Origin: Punica granatum
Taxonomy: Eukaryota; Streptophyta; Magnoliopsida; Myrtales; Lythraceae
DNA length: 64,000 nt
NCBI RefSeq assembly: GCF_007655135.1
Contig: NC_045127.1
Span: 24,966,199 to 25,030,198 of the forward strand
Direction: 5' to 3'
Of this stretch, positions 21,736 to 33,000 are shown piece after piece; the stretch's first letter is position 1, and each line of letters begins with the position of its first letter. The notes below the pieces were generated by a model. That model ran no database searches, was not told the DNA's origin, and saw only the letters and a program-made list of their open reading frames with translations. The position numbers were made by a program, and so were the translations under genes.

Positions 21736-22849
21736 ATGATGATAGTCATAAAGTGTGCAGGTTAAAGAAATCTATATATGGACTAAAACAAGCATCCCGC
21801 CAATGGTATCTAAAGTTTCACAAGGTCATCGCTTCATTTGGATTTTCTGAGAACTTTGTTGATCAATGTATATACCTTAAGGTTAGTGGGAGTAAGTTTA
21901 TTTTCTTAGTCCTATATGTAGATGACATACTCATTGCAAGCAGTGACTTGGGTCTGTTGGAAGAGACTAAGCAGTTTCTCTCTACTAATTTTGAAATTAA
22001 GGATATGGGTGAAGCCTCTTATGTCATTGGCATAGAGATTCACAAAGATAGGAAACAAAAAACTTTAGGATTGACTCAGAAAGCCTACATTGAAAAGATA
22101 TTGTAGAGATTCGGTATGAAAGACTGTCGACCCTCTCCACCCCTATAATCAAAGGGGATAAATTCAATAATGACCAGTCACCTAAGGATGAGTCGGAACT
22201 TGAGCAGATGAAGAACATCCCATATGCATCCGTAGTTAGGAGTTTAATGTATGCTTAGGTCTACACGAGACCTGATATATGTCTGGCAATTGGATTGCCG
22301 GGACGATACCAGAGTAATCCTGGGATCCAACATTAGGTTGCTGCAAAGAAAGTGATGAGGTATCTTCAGGGAACCAATGACTATCGATTGACCTACAAGC
22401 ATACCGACCATTTGAGGGTGGTTGATTGTTCAGATGCTAACTTTGCCGGATGTGTAAATTCCAGAAAATCTACTTTAGGATATGTGTTTCTTCTTGCTGG
22501 AGGAGTCATTTCCTGGAGGAGTATCAAGCAATCTATGGTGGCTACATCCACTATAAAGGCAGAGTTTATTGTGTGCTATGAAGCCATGACATAGGCAGTA
22601 TAGTTGAAGAATTTCATAAGTGGTCTTCAAGTTATTGATATCATACAGAGACCAATCCAGATCTATTGTGATAACACAACTGCAGTGTTCTTCTCTAAGA
22701 ATAACAAAAGTGTCAGCAGAAGTAAGCATATCGATATCAAGTACCTTAGTGTGAGGGAGTATATCAAGAAAGGCGTGGTGATTATTGAACACACCAGTAC
22801 ATATGCTATGATTACGGATTCAATGACTAAAGGTTTACTAGTAAAATAG
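21736..22849 (+). pseudogene. Copia RT C-terminal half and RNase H (broken)
   Basis: Continues after the MITE with VCRLKKSIYGLKQASRQW, the catalytic box FLVLYVDDILIAS (about 21905-21940), EIKDMGEASYVIGIEI, a TAG near 22105, a decayed stretch (22107-22350), then RNase H motifs VVDCSDANFAGCVNSRKSTLGY, GGVISWRS, TIKAEF, QIYCDNTTAVF and SRSKHIDIKY (22430-22740). The YVDD is intact, but several stops and shifts break the frame. Confidence 0.88.
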
Positions 22850-23236
22850 TTCATTGGTCATGTTGGATGTATGAGCCTATACGCAATGTAGTTTTTTTTT
22901 CTCTTAATATACTTTGGACAATTATGTATTACTTTTGTTATTTTAGAGAATAAAGTTGAATTCTATTTCCCATCAGTTGCGCAAATAAAGTATTGAATTC
23001 ATTAGGATATAAAGTAAGACCCATATAACTTATTTTAAATTACAAATTTTCCCTAAAGTGCTTATTTTGGGAGTATTATGCATCATGACACATGGATGGA
23101 AAGTACTCTCTTACCAGGTATTACCGCCATGGTTCGTGTGTAGCAGTCTCAGGGTAAGTGAGAGATTTGCCACAATTCAGGGAATATCAAGTTTGGCCAA
23201 ATAAAGTTTATCACTCATAAATAAGTGTCATGGGGC

Positions 23237-23626
23237 CAAGTGGGAGAATGTAAGAATATATTATGTATTTACATAATTAAGGAAATAATCTCTCAATTAA
23301 GTGGCCCTCATGTCACAATATATTATGTGTTTTGAGTGAGATATTCCATATCTTGTAGATCACAATTTAATATCCTTTTGATGGGAGGATATATTATGAA
23401 ATAATATTTTGATGGGTCCCTAGCTCCACCTAGAAAAATGGCCTATGTCTCCGTCTAGACGTCCCATACAGAGAGGTGAGGAGTAAGAAGACACTCTCGG
23501 TCTTATTTTGTTTTACAGGTTTATCGTGACACGTGTGGAAATCATCGACGTCATCAAGGCAATGGCTAGAAGTCATTTTATTCCGCTACGTAATTTATTG
23601 CTATTAGATTAAATATTAATCTTACA
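23237..23626 (+). repeat. Polypurine tract and 3' LTR of the decayed copia element
   Basis: The purine-rich CAAGTGGGAGAA (23237-23248) lies directly before the LTR start TGTAAG at 23249; this is the usual plus-strand primer arrangement in plant copia elements. The LTR (378 bases) ends CTTACA at 23626, followed by ATTCT. Confidence 0.9.
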
Positions 23627-24263
23627 ATTCTCTCTCTCTATGAATCGATTGGTCGTCTCTCTGTGGCATAAGAACCATCGAGGAGTACTAGAGGAATTCC
23701 ATTCCTCCGTTGCTCAGCTGCTGCTACTCCATTTCCCGATTTACTCGGTGACGATCCCCCTTTCTTCAGGTTTTGGCATCAGGGAGAGAAGGAGACACGG
23801 GAAGCCCCAATAACTGTCAGAACAAAGGCTTCTTTGCCACAATGACCTTTGGCAATCTCCATGTTCGACAACGCCCTTCATCAACGGCTCTAACGGCGGA
23901 GGTGGTGACGGAGGAGCGGGTGCCGACTGGAGTGAAGGGAGAGAAGGGGAGAGAGAGAGTTGCAGAAGAGTGAGCGGTAGGTGAGATGATCGGGGCATAT
24001 TTGTAAAATTAAAAATAAAGGGTCAATTTATTATTTTTTTAAATAATAATGGTACATGTGTCACTTTTTCATTGGCGAGCTAGAGTCTACTTGAAGCCGT
24101 TATCATCTACATAAGTAATTAGACGGAAAATGGAAGGGGAATGGCGTGTCATATTTTAAGAAAAAAAAACTTGTTATTTTTATGTCAAAAATGAAAAATT
24201 ATGCTAATTTTGAGACAAAAGTGAAAATTTGGTATTTTTCGTGTAATTACCCGAGATTATTGG

Positions 24264-25474
24264 TAAAGTAAAAAATTCTATGAAATTAATGTCTCCCCTC
24301 ATTCTCATTCATTCTATTTGCATATATATATATATATATATATACACACACTATATATATATAGTAGGAGGTGTTTCTCAACTTTTTAATATTTCAAAAA
24401 TATCCATGTATTTTCGTGACTTTTTCTCGTACATTTTTTGCTCATGAGTTTTGGTCGCGCACTTACACTCTCTCTATATATATATGTATTGACTCTTTCT
24501 TATTTTTTTCTCGCACTTTTTCAACTCGTAAGTTTTGATCACACACTTTCACTCTCTCTCTCTATATATATATATTGACTATTCCTATTCATCACTTATT
24601 CATTTTACATTTCATTGCCTATGATCTGTCTCGATCAAGTTAACTATTCATTACAAGTACGTTTGTCTTTTTTTTTTCACACTGATTTATAGTATCAATT
24701 CAATGCATCATACGTACATTTTCAAAGTTCATTGCCTCAACATATTTAAACATTCTTTATTTCATAGATGTAATAGATAGGGAATCCCATACATGTCGAT
24801 ATAAATTATGAGAAAACCTAATTGAACTTCGACGACAATTTCTTTCTGTAGTCATTGGGAAAAAAGAGAGTGATGTGATATATGAAAATGCAAAAATGAT
24901 CTATCATCTAATATATAAAATTATGACCTCTCTACGTTATTTCTCCAACTTTTGTTTCTAAAATACCCTTGCCCCTTATTATTTTGCCTTTTTATATTAT
25001 AGTTTGATGACTCATGATCTTTCAATAAGTACCCCTTTTAAATTCTTGTTAGAGTCTTTTTATTGTTTCATCTCCAAATAACTCTAATTTCATGCACCAG
25101 ATATAATGTGATTATCCATCTATATGAATTAATTGGTGAACGAAATTAAGTTTTTTTTTTCCAGATTATTGTCGCTTCGGTCAATGAAAAAAATACTTCA
25201 ATAATGAACCTCTAGACTCGCATGAAAGCACAAGAGTCTTGGGCTTTGTTTTGTTTTGGAATTTAACTCCATTTATTCTACTCTACTTAACTCCACTTAT
25301 TTTCAATTTAACAATATAATTATTACTTTTCTTTTTTTTTCAATTTTTTTATCTTAACTACCATTCAATTCATTTTTTAATACTAAATTCTCTCAACTAT
25401 TTATTACTTTTCTCACAATTCAACAACACAATCATTACTTTTTTATTTTCTCCATCCACCTTATTATTACTACG

Positions 25475-25515
<41 letters not shown>

Positions 25516-27174
25516 GGAATAGAGTTGAGTTAAACTCAACTCCATTTCCAAACAACCCGTTAGTATTGTTTGACCTAAGAATTAATTAATCTTTTAAAAT
25601 TGACTTATTATGTCGATTACATGTAATCCTATGGTTGAAATCATAATTATCAAGGTATTGTATGTATCTTTGTGTATGTTGGAATTGTTTCTTTGTGATC
25701 GTCCGCCATTAATATGAAAATGATTTACTCATAAAATGTGAATATTTTATTTTTTTATTTTTTTATTTTTTATTTTGATGACTTCAAATTTAATGTGTTT
25801 GTGAAAATATATGCCATGTCCGTTGATCATCTAAAGACATGTCTACTTGAGATTATGGTGAATACCCTTTTTCAAATCATGAATATGTGTCTGTACATTG
25901 AAGAGACACGAGGTTTTACAAACTATATATGTTCATTCTCTTGTTTCTTAAGAAATTTTTTTCTTTTTACATTATTTGGTACCTAATTTCAGAAATTCTC
26001 CTTCTTTTGAAAATTTTTGTTTAATTGTTATGAGATTTTCTATTCCAACTTCTAAGTTTCTTCAATAGCATCCAAAGATTTATATATTCATCAAATTTTC
26101 CATTTGAGTGCATATTAAAAGATCTTCCAATTGTTCGTTTAAATCTTGAGAGCAGCATGTCATCAAGCTATTTGCATCAAGGTTGGTCGTGGAAAATTTA
26201 TTTTGAAGTGAATGTCCATAACGTATCTCGAACTAGTTTTACTTTGAAAACTCATTTAATTTTTGCTTGAAAGTATTGTTGAGTGTGCTTTTTTATTTTT
26301 CATGTGTTCTTCGTTATTCTTCCATGTGTAAAGAGGAGATACGTTCCTTATATCAAGACCACTAGCGTATGATTTGTGATTGATGACAACATATGTATCA
26401 CGTGATACAACATCAAGTGATAAACATTTGTAGTTTGTTGGGCTTGAAATGCTTCACAAAGAAGAAAGACGAAAATGGGAAAGATTTGAAACTGTGTAGG
26501 ATAATTTTTTCAATTATATAGATTCTCAAACATGTTTAATTTATTTATTGTTTTGAAATTTGATATTTTTACTTTTTGATTTTCTTCGTTTATTAGAAGT
26601 ATCTCCAAATTCATTTTTTGATTTTTGCTGTGTTATGCGCTATTAAGATAATACAGGTGTAGACATGAAATCAACTACTTTTTTTGAAGCGATTACTAGA
26701 ATTATGAAAAAAAACTAGATTAAAAATTCTGTAAACATAAAAATTGAATTTTTTGCCCGTGCTATACTTACAAATGAGTTGTACTCTTGGAGAAAATAAA
26801 TAAGTTAAAAAGTACAAAAAAGAAAAGAAGAGAAAAGACAAATGTGGGAAAAAAATAGGACATGTGAGAGAATAAGGGAGTTGTATTTATATTTTTACTA
26901 TTTTACCTTTAATATGAGAATTTTCATTATTATATCAATGTGGGTTTATTCAAATGATCAGACATTCATTACCTTTAAATTAAGTATCAGGTTCGAGTCT
27001 TATTAATGGAGAAAATCCATGTTAAAAGAGTTTTATCTCTTACTGGACCGATATGACTCGAACTTAATTAGTCAGGACACATTGAACTTCCGGATATCAG
27101 CACAAGACAAGTGGTTTTTATATTTTTTTTTCAAAATAATAATAATAGCGACGACGACAATAGTAGTAGTAGTA

Positions 27175-27216
<42 letters not shown>

Positions 27217-28090
27217 GTCGTGATTTTGTGCATTGTATTAATTATTATGACATAAAGTCACTGCATAACATTATGTTATGACATTTGTCACTAACTCTCT
27301 GGAAAAAAAATTCCAAGTTTCTAAATATAATTTTAGAAAAATTCAATAGAAGATTTAATTCTTTAATTTGTGAAATTGGAGTTTTGAAAAATTGAGCTTG
27401 TTTCTGCACAAAAAAAAAACAGAGAGTTTGTTTTGTTAGAATTTGGAATCACTGATAATATTGATGAGATGTATGTTGAAAAAACGTACGTAATTGCTCA
27501 ACAATATTGTCTTCAAGCCATCTCTTTTCTAATTATTATATATACAAGGACTATTTTATACCTTGATAAATAAACTAAAGAGTGTGATGTATTTGGTGGA
27601 GGCTTCCTCCCATTTAGTTAGTTTGTTATAAAGAAAACTCATTTACTGCAAAGGAACATGTTTTTCAATTTCCCTATAATAAAGTAATTTAACTTACGAG
27701 ATTTATGATGCTTAATTATGTAGAACCATTTATGGTGATTTGATCACTATAGTTCTTAGGGTCTGTATATTATTATATAGCCTTTATGTTATTATGATAT
27801 TTAATTTCTTTTTTGATGTCAAATTATTTCATTGAACTTATCAATTAAGTATACATAAGTTCATAATTGTACCTCTATGTATATTTCCTAAAATGTAACA
27901 AATATATGTGTTTTTCACGAGTACATGAACAAGTTTCACAACTGATCAATAATTACTTACTTTATCATACCTTATTCAATGCATATAGTGGGTAAGTATA
28001 CTGCTTATAATCTTGATTATATCAGTAAAATTTATTTGAAAGCATTAAAAGACACTATTCACGTACAATGCAAGTGCATTTCTATTAATG

Positions 28091-28125
<35 letters not shown>

Positions 28126-28349
28126 TTATAAATAGGGTTGTTACACCCTCTAAATCATCACCAACGAGTTTCACACTAATTAATAGGATAAATATCATAC
28201 CAAATTATAAAATAAAAAACATTATCAGTTAAGTGTAAGATAATTTAATAAAATTTTAATAGTTGTAAGAATGAAATATTTTAAAAATTTAACTAAACGC
28301 AAAAATTTAGTTGGTTTTAGGGAATGTGAACTTTTTTTTTTCTGGTGCA
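24264..28349. other. AT-rich intergenic DNA with microsatellites, no gene seen
   Basis: No supportable gene. It contains (TA)n at 24322-24344 and 25479-25512, (TAG)n(TAA)n at 27161-27215 and (TA)n at 28090-28118. An imperfect duplication of about 85 bases around TTTTTCTCGYAC...CTCTCTATATATAT lies at about 24422-24587. A possible hairpin element at about 25234-25560 has ends of the TTGTTTTGGAATTTAACTC type facing the reverse of GAGTT...CCATTTCCAAACAAC, but I found no clear target duplication. Confidence 0.6.
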
Positions 28350-28358
28350 TTTAAATTA

Positions 28359-29115
28359 GGGAAAAAGACAAAATCCCCTATTGTGATATGCAATCGGGAC
28401 AAATTGCACCATGTTCTTTTGTTTGGGACAATTAGTCCCCCTCTCCTGTGGTTTGCTCCATTAGACATAGGGGGTTACGGTGTTAATTTTTTTTCATTTT
28501 CAGTCCACAATCGTTAGCATTTTAATCATTTTGGTTCTAAATCTTTTGCTTTTATCATTCATATCCTCAACTTTCTATTTTGTTTCATTTTAGTCTTATA
28601 AAGAAAATCGAAAGGGAATGAGGGATCGGGGCAGCCAATCGGCTACCCCGACCCCTCCACCTAGGTCGTCGGTACCCATGGAGGATGCTGGAGACCTCGG
28701 TAGAGGGGTTGGGATCACCGATTGACTGCCCCAACCTCAAATCGACTGGGATCCTCAGAGAGGGGTCAGGGTGGCCGATTGAGGTCGTTGACGTCCTCCG
28801 TGGGTACCGGCGACCTCTGTGGAGGGGTCGGGGTCGCCGATTGGCAGCCCCGACCCCCCTCCTTTTCGATTTTCTTTATAGGACTAAAATGAAACAAAAT
28901 GGAAAGTTGAGGATATGAATGATAAAAGAAAAAGATTTAGAACCAAAATGATTAAAAGGTTAAAGATTGAGGACTGAAAATTGAAAAAAAAATTAACGTC
29001 ATAACCCCTCATGTCTAACGGAATAAACCACAGGGAAGTTAATTTTCCCAAATAAAAGAACATGGTGCGATCTGTCCCGATCACAAACCACAATGGGGGT
29101 TTTGGTCTTTTTCCC
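28359..29115. mobile_element. Non-autonomous MULE, 757 bp, with GC-rich core
   Basis: Inverted arms of about 255 bases (28359-28615 and 28862-29115) begin GGGAAAAAGACAAAA and are flanked by a perfect 9-bp target duplication TTTAAATTA (28350-28358 and 29116-29124). The core (28620-28860) is GC-rich, with internally repeated CCGATTGnCTGCCCCGAC-like blocks in both orientations. It has no transposase. The element belongs to the same structural class as the one at 54723-55516. Confidence 0.9.
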
Positions 29116-29124
29116 TTTAAATTA

Positions 29125-29965
29125 ATCTGACTCTTAGTTTTTAAAATTGAATAGTATAAGAGATTGAGAAAATCATTGGCCACTCCATTGCACATTCCAT
29201 TTATATAAGTAATTTCACTCATTTCGTACGGTTGAAAAGTTGAAATTAGAATTATATATACTATAAACGAATAAATGGAAAACTAATTTGATAAAATTTT
29301 AACAATTGTAAGATGAAATATTAATTTAAAACGTTATTATTTTTTATAGTTCAATAAATTTGAAAGTGATTATCCTTGATTTTGAAATTAAGAAATATAA
29401 AAAATTGACACTCCCATGCACATCTGCTCGTATAAGTGTTTTTGCTATCATAAAATTAACTATTAAAATAATGATTTTATTTTTATAATGACTCCTAAAT
29501 AAAAGAATTCTAAGTGATAGGTTGACCTCAGAGTTTCCAATTTAACTAAAACTTATCATTAAGACGATAAAGGTATAATCAGACTTATGACATTTATGAT
29601 AAAATATTTAGCATAACAAACAAAATTTATTTATAGAAGCTACTTATTTGAAATCTAAAAGTACAATTACGTTAAAAAAATATTATGGGTTATAATTTTA
29701 CATTTGAATGTATGGGTTCAACAAAATTTCATTAGAAAATCCCGTGCAACACACTAATAAAATGTACTAGTATAAATATATACACTTGACGAAGAACAAT
29801 AAATAGGGCCATAACGGTAAGTTTTGTAATATTGTAGGGATAGAAATGTCAATTTATATCTAATTGAAATTTGTTTCAATTATGTATTATATCTTAATAA
29901 TTAAACATTATATTTTAATTAATTTGTCATGATCCCATTAACGTTTATTATATGTACATCTATCT

Positions 29966-30000
<35 letters not shown>

Positions 30001-30004
30001 TGAC
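29125..30004. other. AT-rich intergenic DNA, no gene seen
   Basis: AT-rich with (TA)n at 29968-29996 just before the solo LTR. A degenerate CCCGTGCAACACAC...ACTAG segment (29740-29772) recalls Helitron 3' ends, but the hairpin is incomplete. Confidence 0.5.
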
Positions 30005-33000
30005 TATCAGCACCCCATTTTGGTCCATCGGCTCCAATAGAGAACGCCAGTAACGATTCTGATCACGGCCTCATAAGCGCGACAAGAGAACGCCCAACAG
30101 AAGCCCGGGTCACTATTCACAGTCGGGTCAATAGAGGCAAACACACAGGCATGGGGGCATGGACTACAGAAGAGAGGCAAGGGCCACCAAGAAGGCACAG
30201 AGGGCAATTAGAAGAATCAGACAAATAGTAAGCCTCAAAGTAGCCAAAGTCGATACTATGATACTATTCATCGCCGGAGTATCAGAAGGTATCCAATATG
30301 AGACTTTAAAAATCCCTCTTGGTACCAAAATAACCAATGGCATCTCTGGGCACATTTCAGAGATCTTCTGCCTAAGCCGAGGCACCCCCGAACGTTCACA
30401 GACACCTTCTTAACAGGGCTCCTGGGACGTTCGCTCTACAAACAAATAAATGGCACCCGAAAAAAGCACACACCCAATGGTCACCAGAACCAGGGAACAT
30501 GTTTCAGACTATGTTTCGGAACTCATCATGATCTCCCGAGTGGGTCCCGACCCGAAAAAATGGGCCATTGCTGCACAGAAACATAGCCGGAGACCCTTTT
30601 AACGAATCGTTAACTCACAAAATCTGCACCAATCAATCCCAGGGACCTCTAGGGCTTGGGAGATAAACTCTGATTGCATTGCATAATCCATTTAGGTTTC
30701 CCAAGTACCATTTCGACAGCAAAATGGCCCATTTCACACGGAATCTTGCACTCATAGCTCATTCGGGGAAATTTTAATGTCCGAGTTCTACACCACCCAC
30801 TCCCAACAACCCCTAGGGCCTAGGAAATCATTTCGGCTCGGACCAAGCAAACCATGCCGGTCTCTCGAGTGACGTTTCAATGGTCACGAACGCCTCTTGG
30901 CAAACCTTTGGGACTTGTTTTTGATAAACGGATATCATAGTGGTCTCCGAACACGTTAGAACACTTGGAAAACACTAAGAGAGTCCCGTTCGTGGATTCC
31001 TAGGACGTCTCCGGTTATCGATCTCCAGCCGAGGTCGACGAGTCAACCGTTCTGTCCAAAGCACAAAGCACGCAACACGAGCAGTACAGCACGCAGAGGC
31101 GCGAACAGGCGGCATAAACGGTCAACTTCGCCCCGATCATCCGAACGGAGCAAAACTGGCTTTCGAGTCCCCGGGCCACCCGAGCATTTACTTACATAAA
31201 GCATGTCAATATTAGGCACATCAAAATCGTATTCGCGCGCGCATTGATAATTCGTCGTTCAAGCGAGCCACAAAAATCAAACACGCGATCAATCGAGCCC
31301 AGAGCTTCTTCCGACTTTCTTCCTAGTCAAGTGGGGCCCTCGAGCCAGTGAAGCCATGGCTCTCCTCTAGAGGCAAGCCAAATGAGCCTCAACCACTCAA
31401 TTCAAAATATCTTCTTACATACTTCACATCCATCAACTCCCATTTCCCTCCTCTTGCTTTCCCTACACACTACAAGACCATTTCCCCACCCTAATCCTCT
31501 TAAAAATTCGGATGCCTTAAGCAATCCCTCTAATTGCACTTAATTTCACTAATTTTGCCTCATTAGGCCACCTTTATAAGCCTTAAACTTCATCAACTTA
31601 ATCACAACTCCTCTTGCACTCTCTCTCTAGCTTTCTCACTCAAAACTCTCTCAAATTCCTCTCAAACTCTAGCATTTCGTTCAGCATTACAGCAGCCTAG
31701 AACAAGGCCAAGCAAGGCCATTTTCGCCGGTAAAACACCCGTTTTCCGGCGACCACCCATCCGACTTAACCAAACCTCAAACAAATTACATACCCCGTAT
31801 GTTTTTGACCTCCTGAGTCCATTCATGGTATTAGTTTTGCCATTTGCAGTCATCTAGGTCCCGTTCTAGCCCAGTCCAGATTCGGGTCCCTAGGGAGTTT
31901 CTTGATTTCTAGGCGAGTTCTTCATTCTCGACTTATCCGAGCCTCAAACAAACTACAGACCCCCCCTCCCCCCCGCCCCGTCCCGTGTTCGACCTCCCGA
32001 GTCCATTTCCAAGCTTAGATTTTCCATTTGAAGCTTCCAACAGCCTGCTTTGCCTCTGTCCAGAACCGGGTTCCATAAGCGTTTTTGCGGTTTCCCGGGC
32101 TTCCTCAACATTTCCACCACTCCATGAATTCGGCGAGTTGTGCCATCACTTTCCAAGAGTTCCTCACGACCCTCACTCTCCCCCGTGACAAGGTGGTCGT
32201 GTGCCGAGAGCCGTTCAACCATACACCACCGCCATTTCTCTCCTTTCTCCTCAGATTTTTTTTTTTTCAGTTTTTACCAGCTTTCTTTGCATCTTCTAGG
32301 AAAATCTAGGTGTGCAATCCTCACGAAACCACTACAAGCACGATCCTCAATCTCTTGGGAGTCCAACGCGACTGGCCCCGTATGTAGAAGCCACCCCGAT
32401 CGACTGGAGCAGCCCCAACAAGCTACACTGCCAGTAGGGTCCCAATTGAGTCAGTTTTTTCTGCTGACCCAACTTCTCTTTTGAATCTAGGAAAATCTAG
32501 GCGTGCAATATTCATGAAACCACCGTAGGCATGATCCTTATTCTCTTGGGAATCCAACGTAACTAGCCCCGCGCAAAAAGGCCACCCCAATCGACCGAAG
32601 CATCCCCAACAAGCTACACTGCCAGTCTGCTCTATTTTTTCTGCTGACCCGAATTCTCTTTTGAATCCAGGAAAATCTAGGCGTGCAATCTTCACGAAAC
32701 CACTGCAGGCATGATCCTCAATCTCTTTGGAATTCAACGCAACCGGCCCCGCGCGAAAAGGCCACCTCGATCAATCGGTACAGCCCCGACAAACTGAACT
32801 GCCAGTCGGGTCTGCCAGTCGACCATACTGCACCGATTCGAGTCTTTTCATTCCAGGGGGCAGAACCGACTTCCTGAACCCCTTTTTTCGACTTTCCTCA
32901 ACGTTTCCCGTATCCCGGGGCTAGGTATAATTATTCCTGACCTAGAGAAGTTATGACTTTTACGTTTTATTTGCATTTGTGGGGTGATAAGGCAGTCCAT

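Larger units (their letters stand above)
16823..23626 (+). mobile_element. Decayed Ty1/copia retrotransposon
   Basis: Two LTRs (16823-17201 and 23249-23626) with inverted tips YGTAAG...CTTACA are flanked by a perfect 5-bp target duplication ATTCT (16818-16822 and 23627-23631). The order gag, protease, integrase, RT, RNase H defines copia. Internal frames carry many stops and shifts and a MITE. The LTRs differ at roughly 30 of 378 positions by my hand comparison (about 8%), so it is fairly old. I did not assign a lineage. Confidence 0.93.
16296..24253. mobile_element. Mutator-like (MULE) non-autonomous element, split by a copia insertion
   Basis: The ends are long inverted repeats: 16296-16515 and 24035-24253 match in reverse over about 220 bases (e.g. 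CGAAAAATCCCAAGTTTTCAC against CGAAAAATACCAAATTTTCAC, and the AACGGCTTCAAGTRGACTCT block). They are flanked by the direct repeat AGATTATTG(G) at 16287-16295/6 and 24254-24262/3. Long TIRs plus a 9-10-bp target duplication are the MULE signature. Without the copia element it is about 1.15 kb and has no transposase. Its interior holds GC-richer, gene-like sequence on both sides of the insertion. Confidence 0.82.

Noticed and set aside
23741..23998. Minus-strand proline/serine-rich open frame in the MULE right half
   Set aside because: Low-complexity translation of CT-rich sequence; kept only as part of the gene-like payload, not as a gene.
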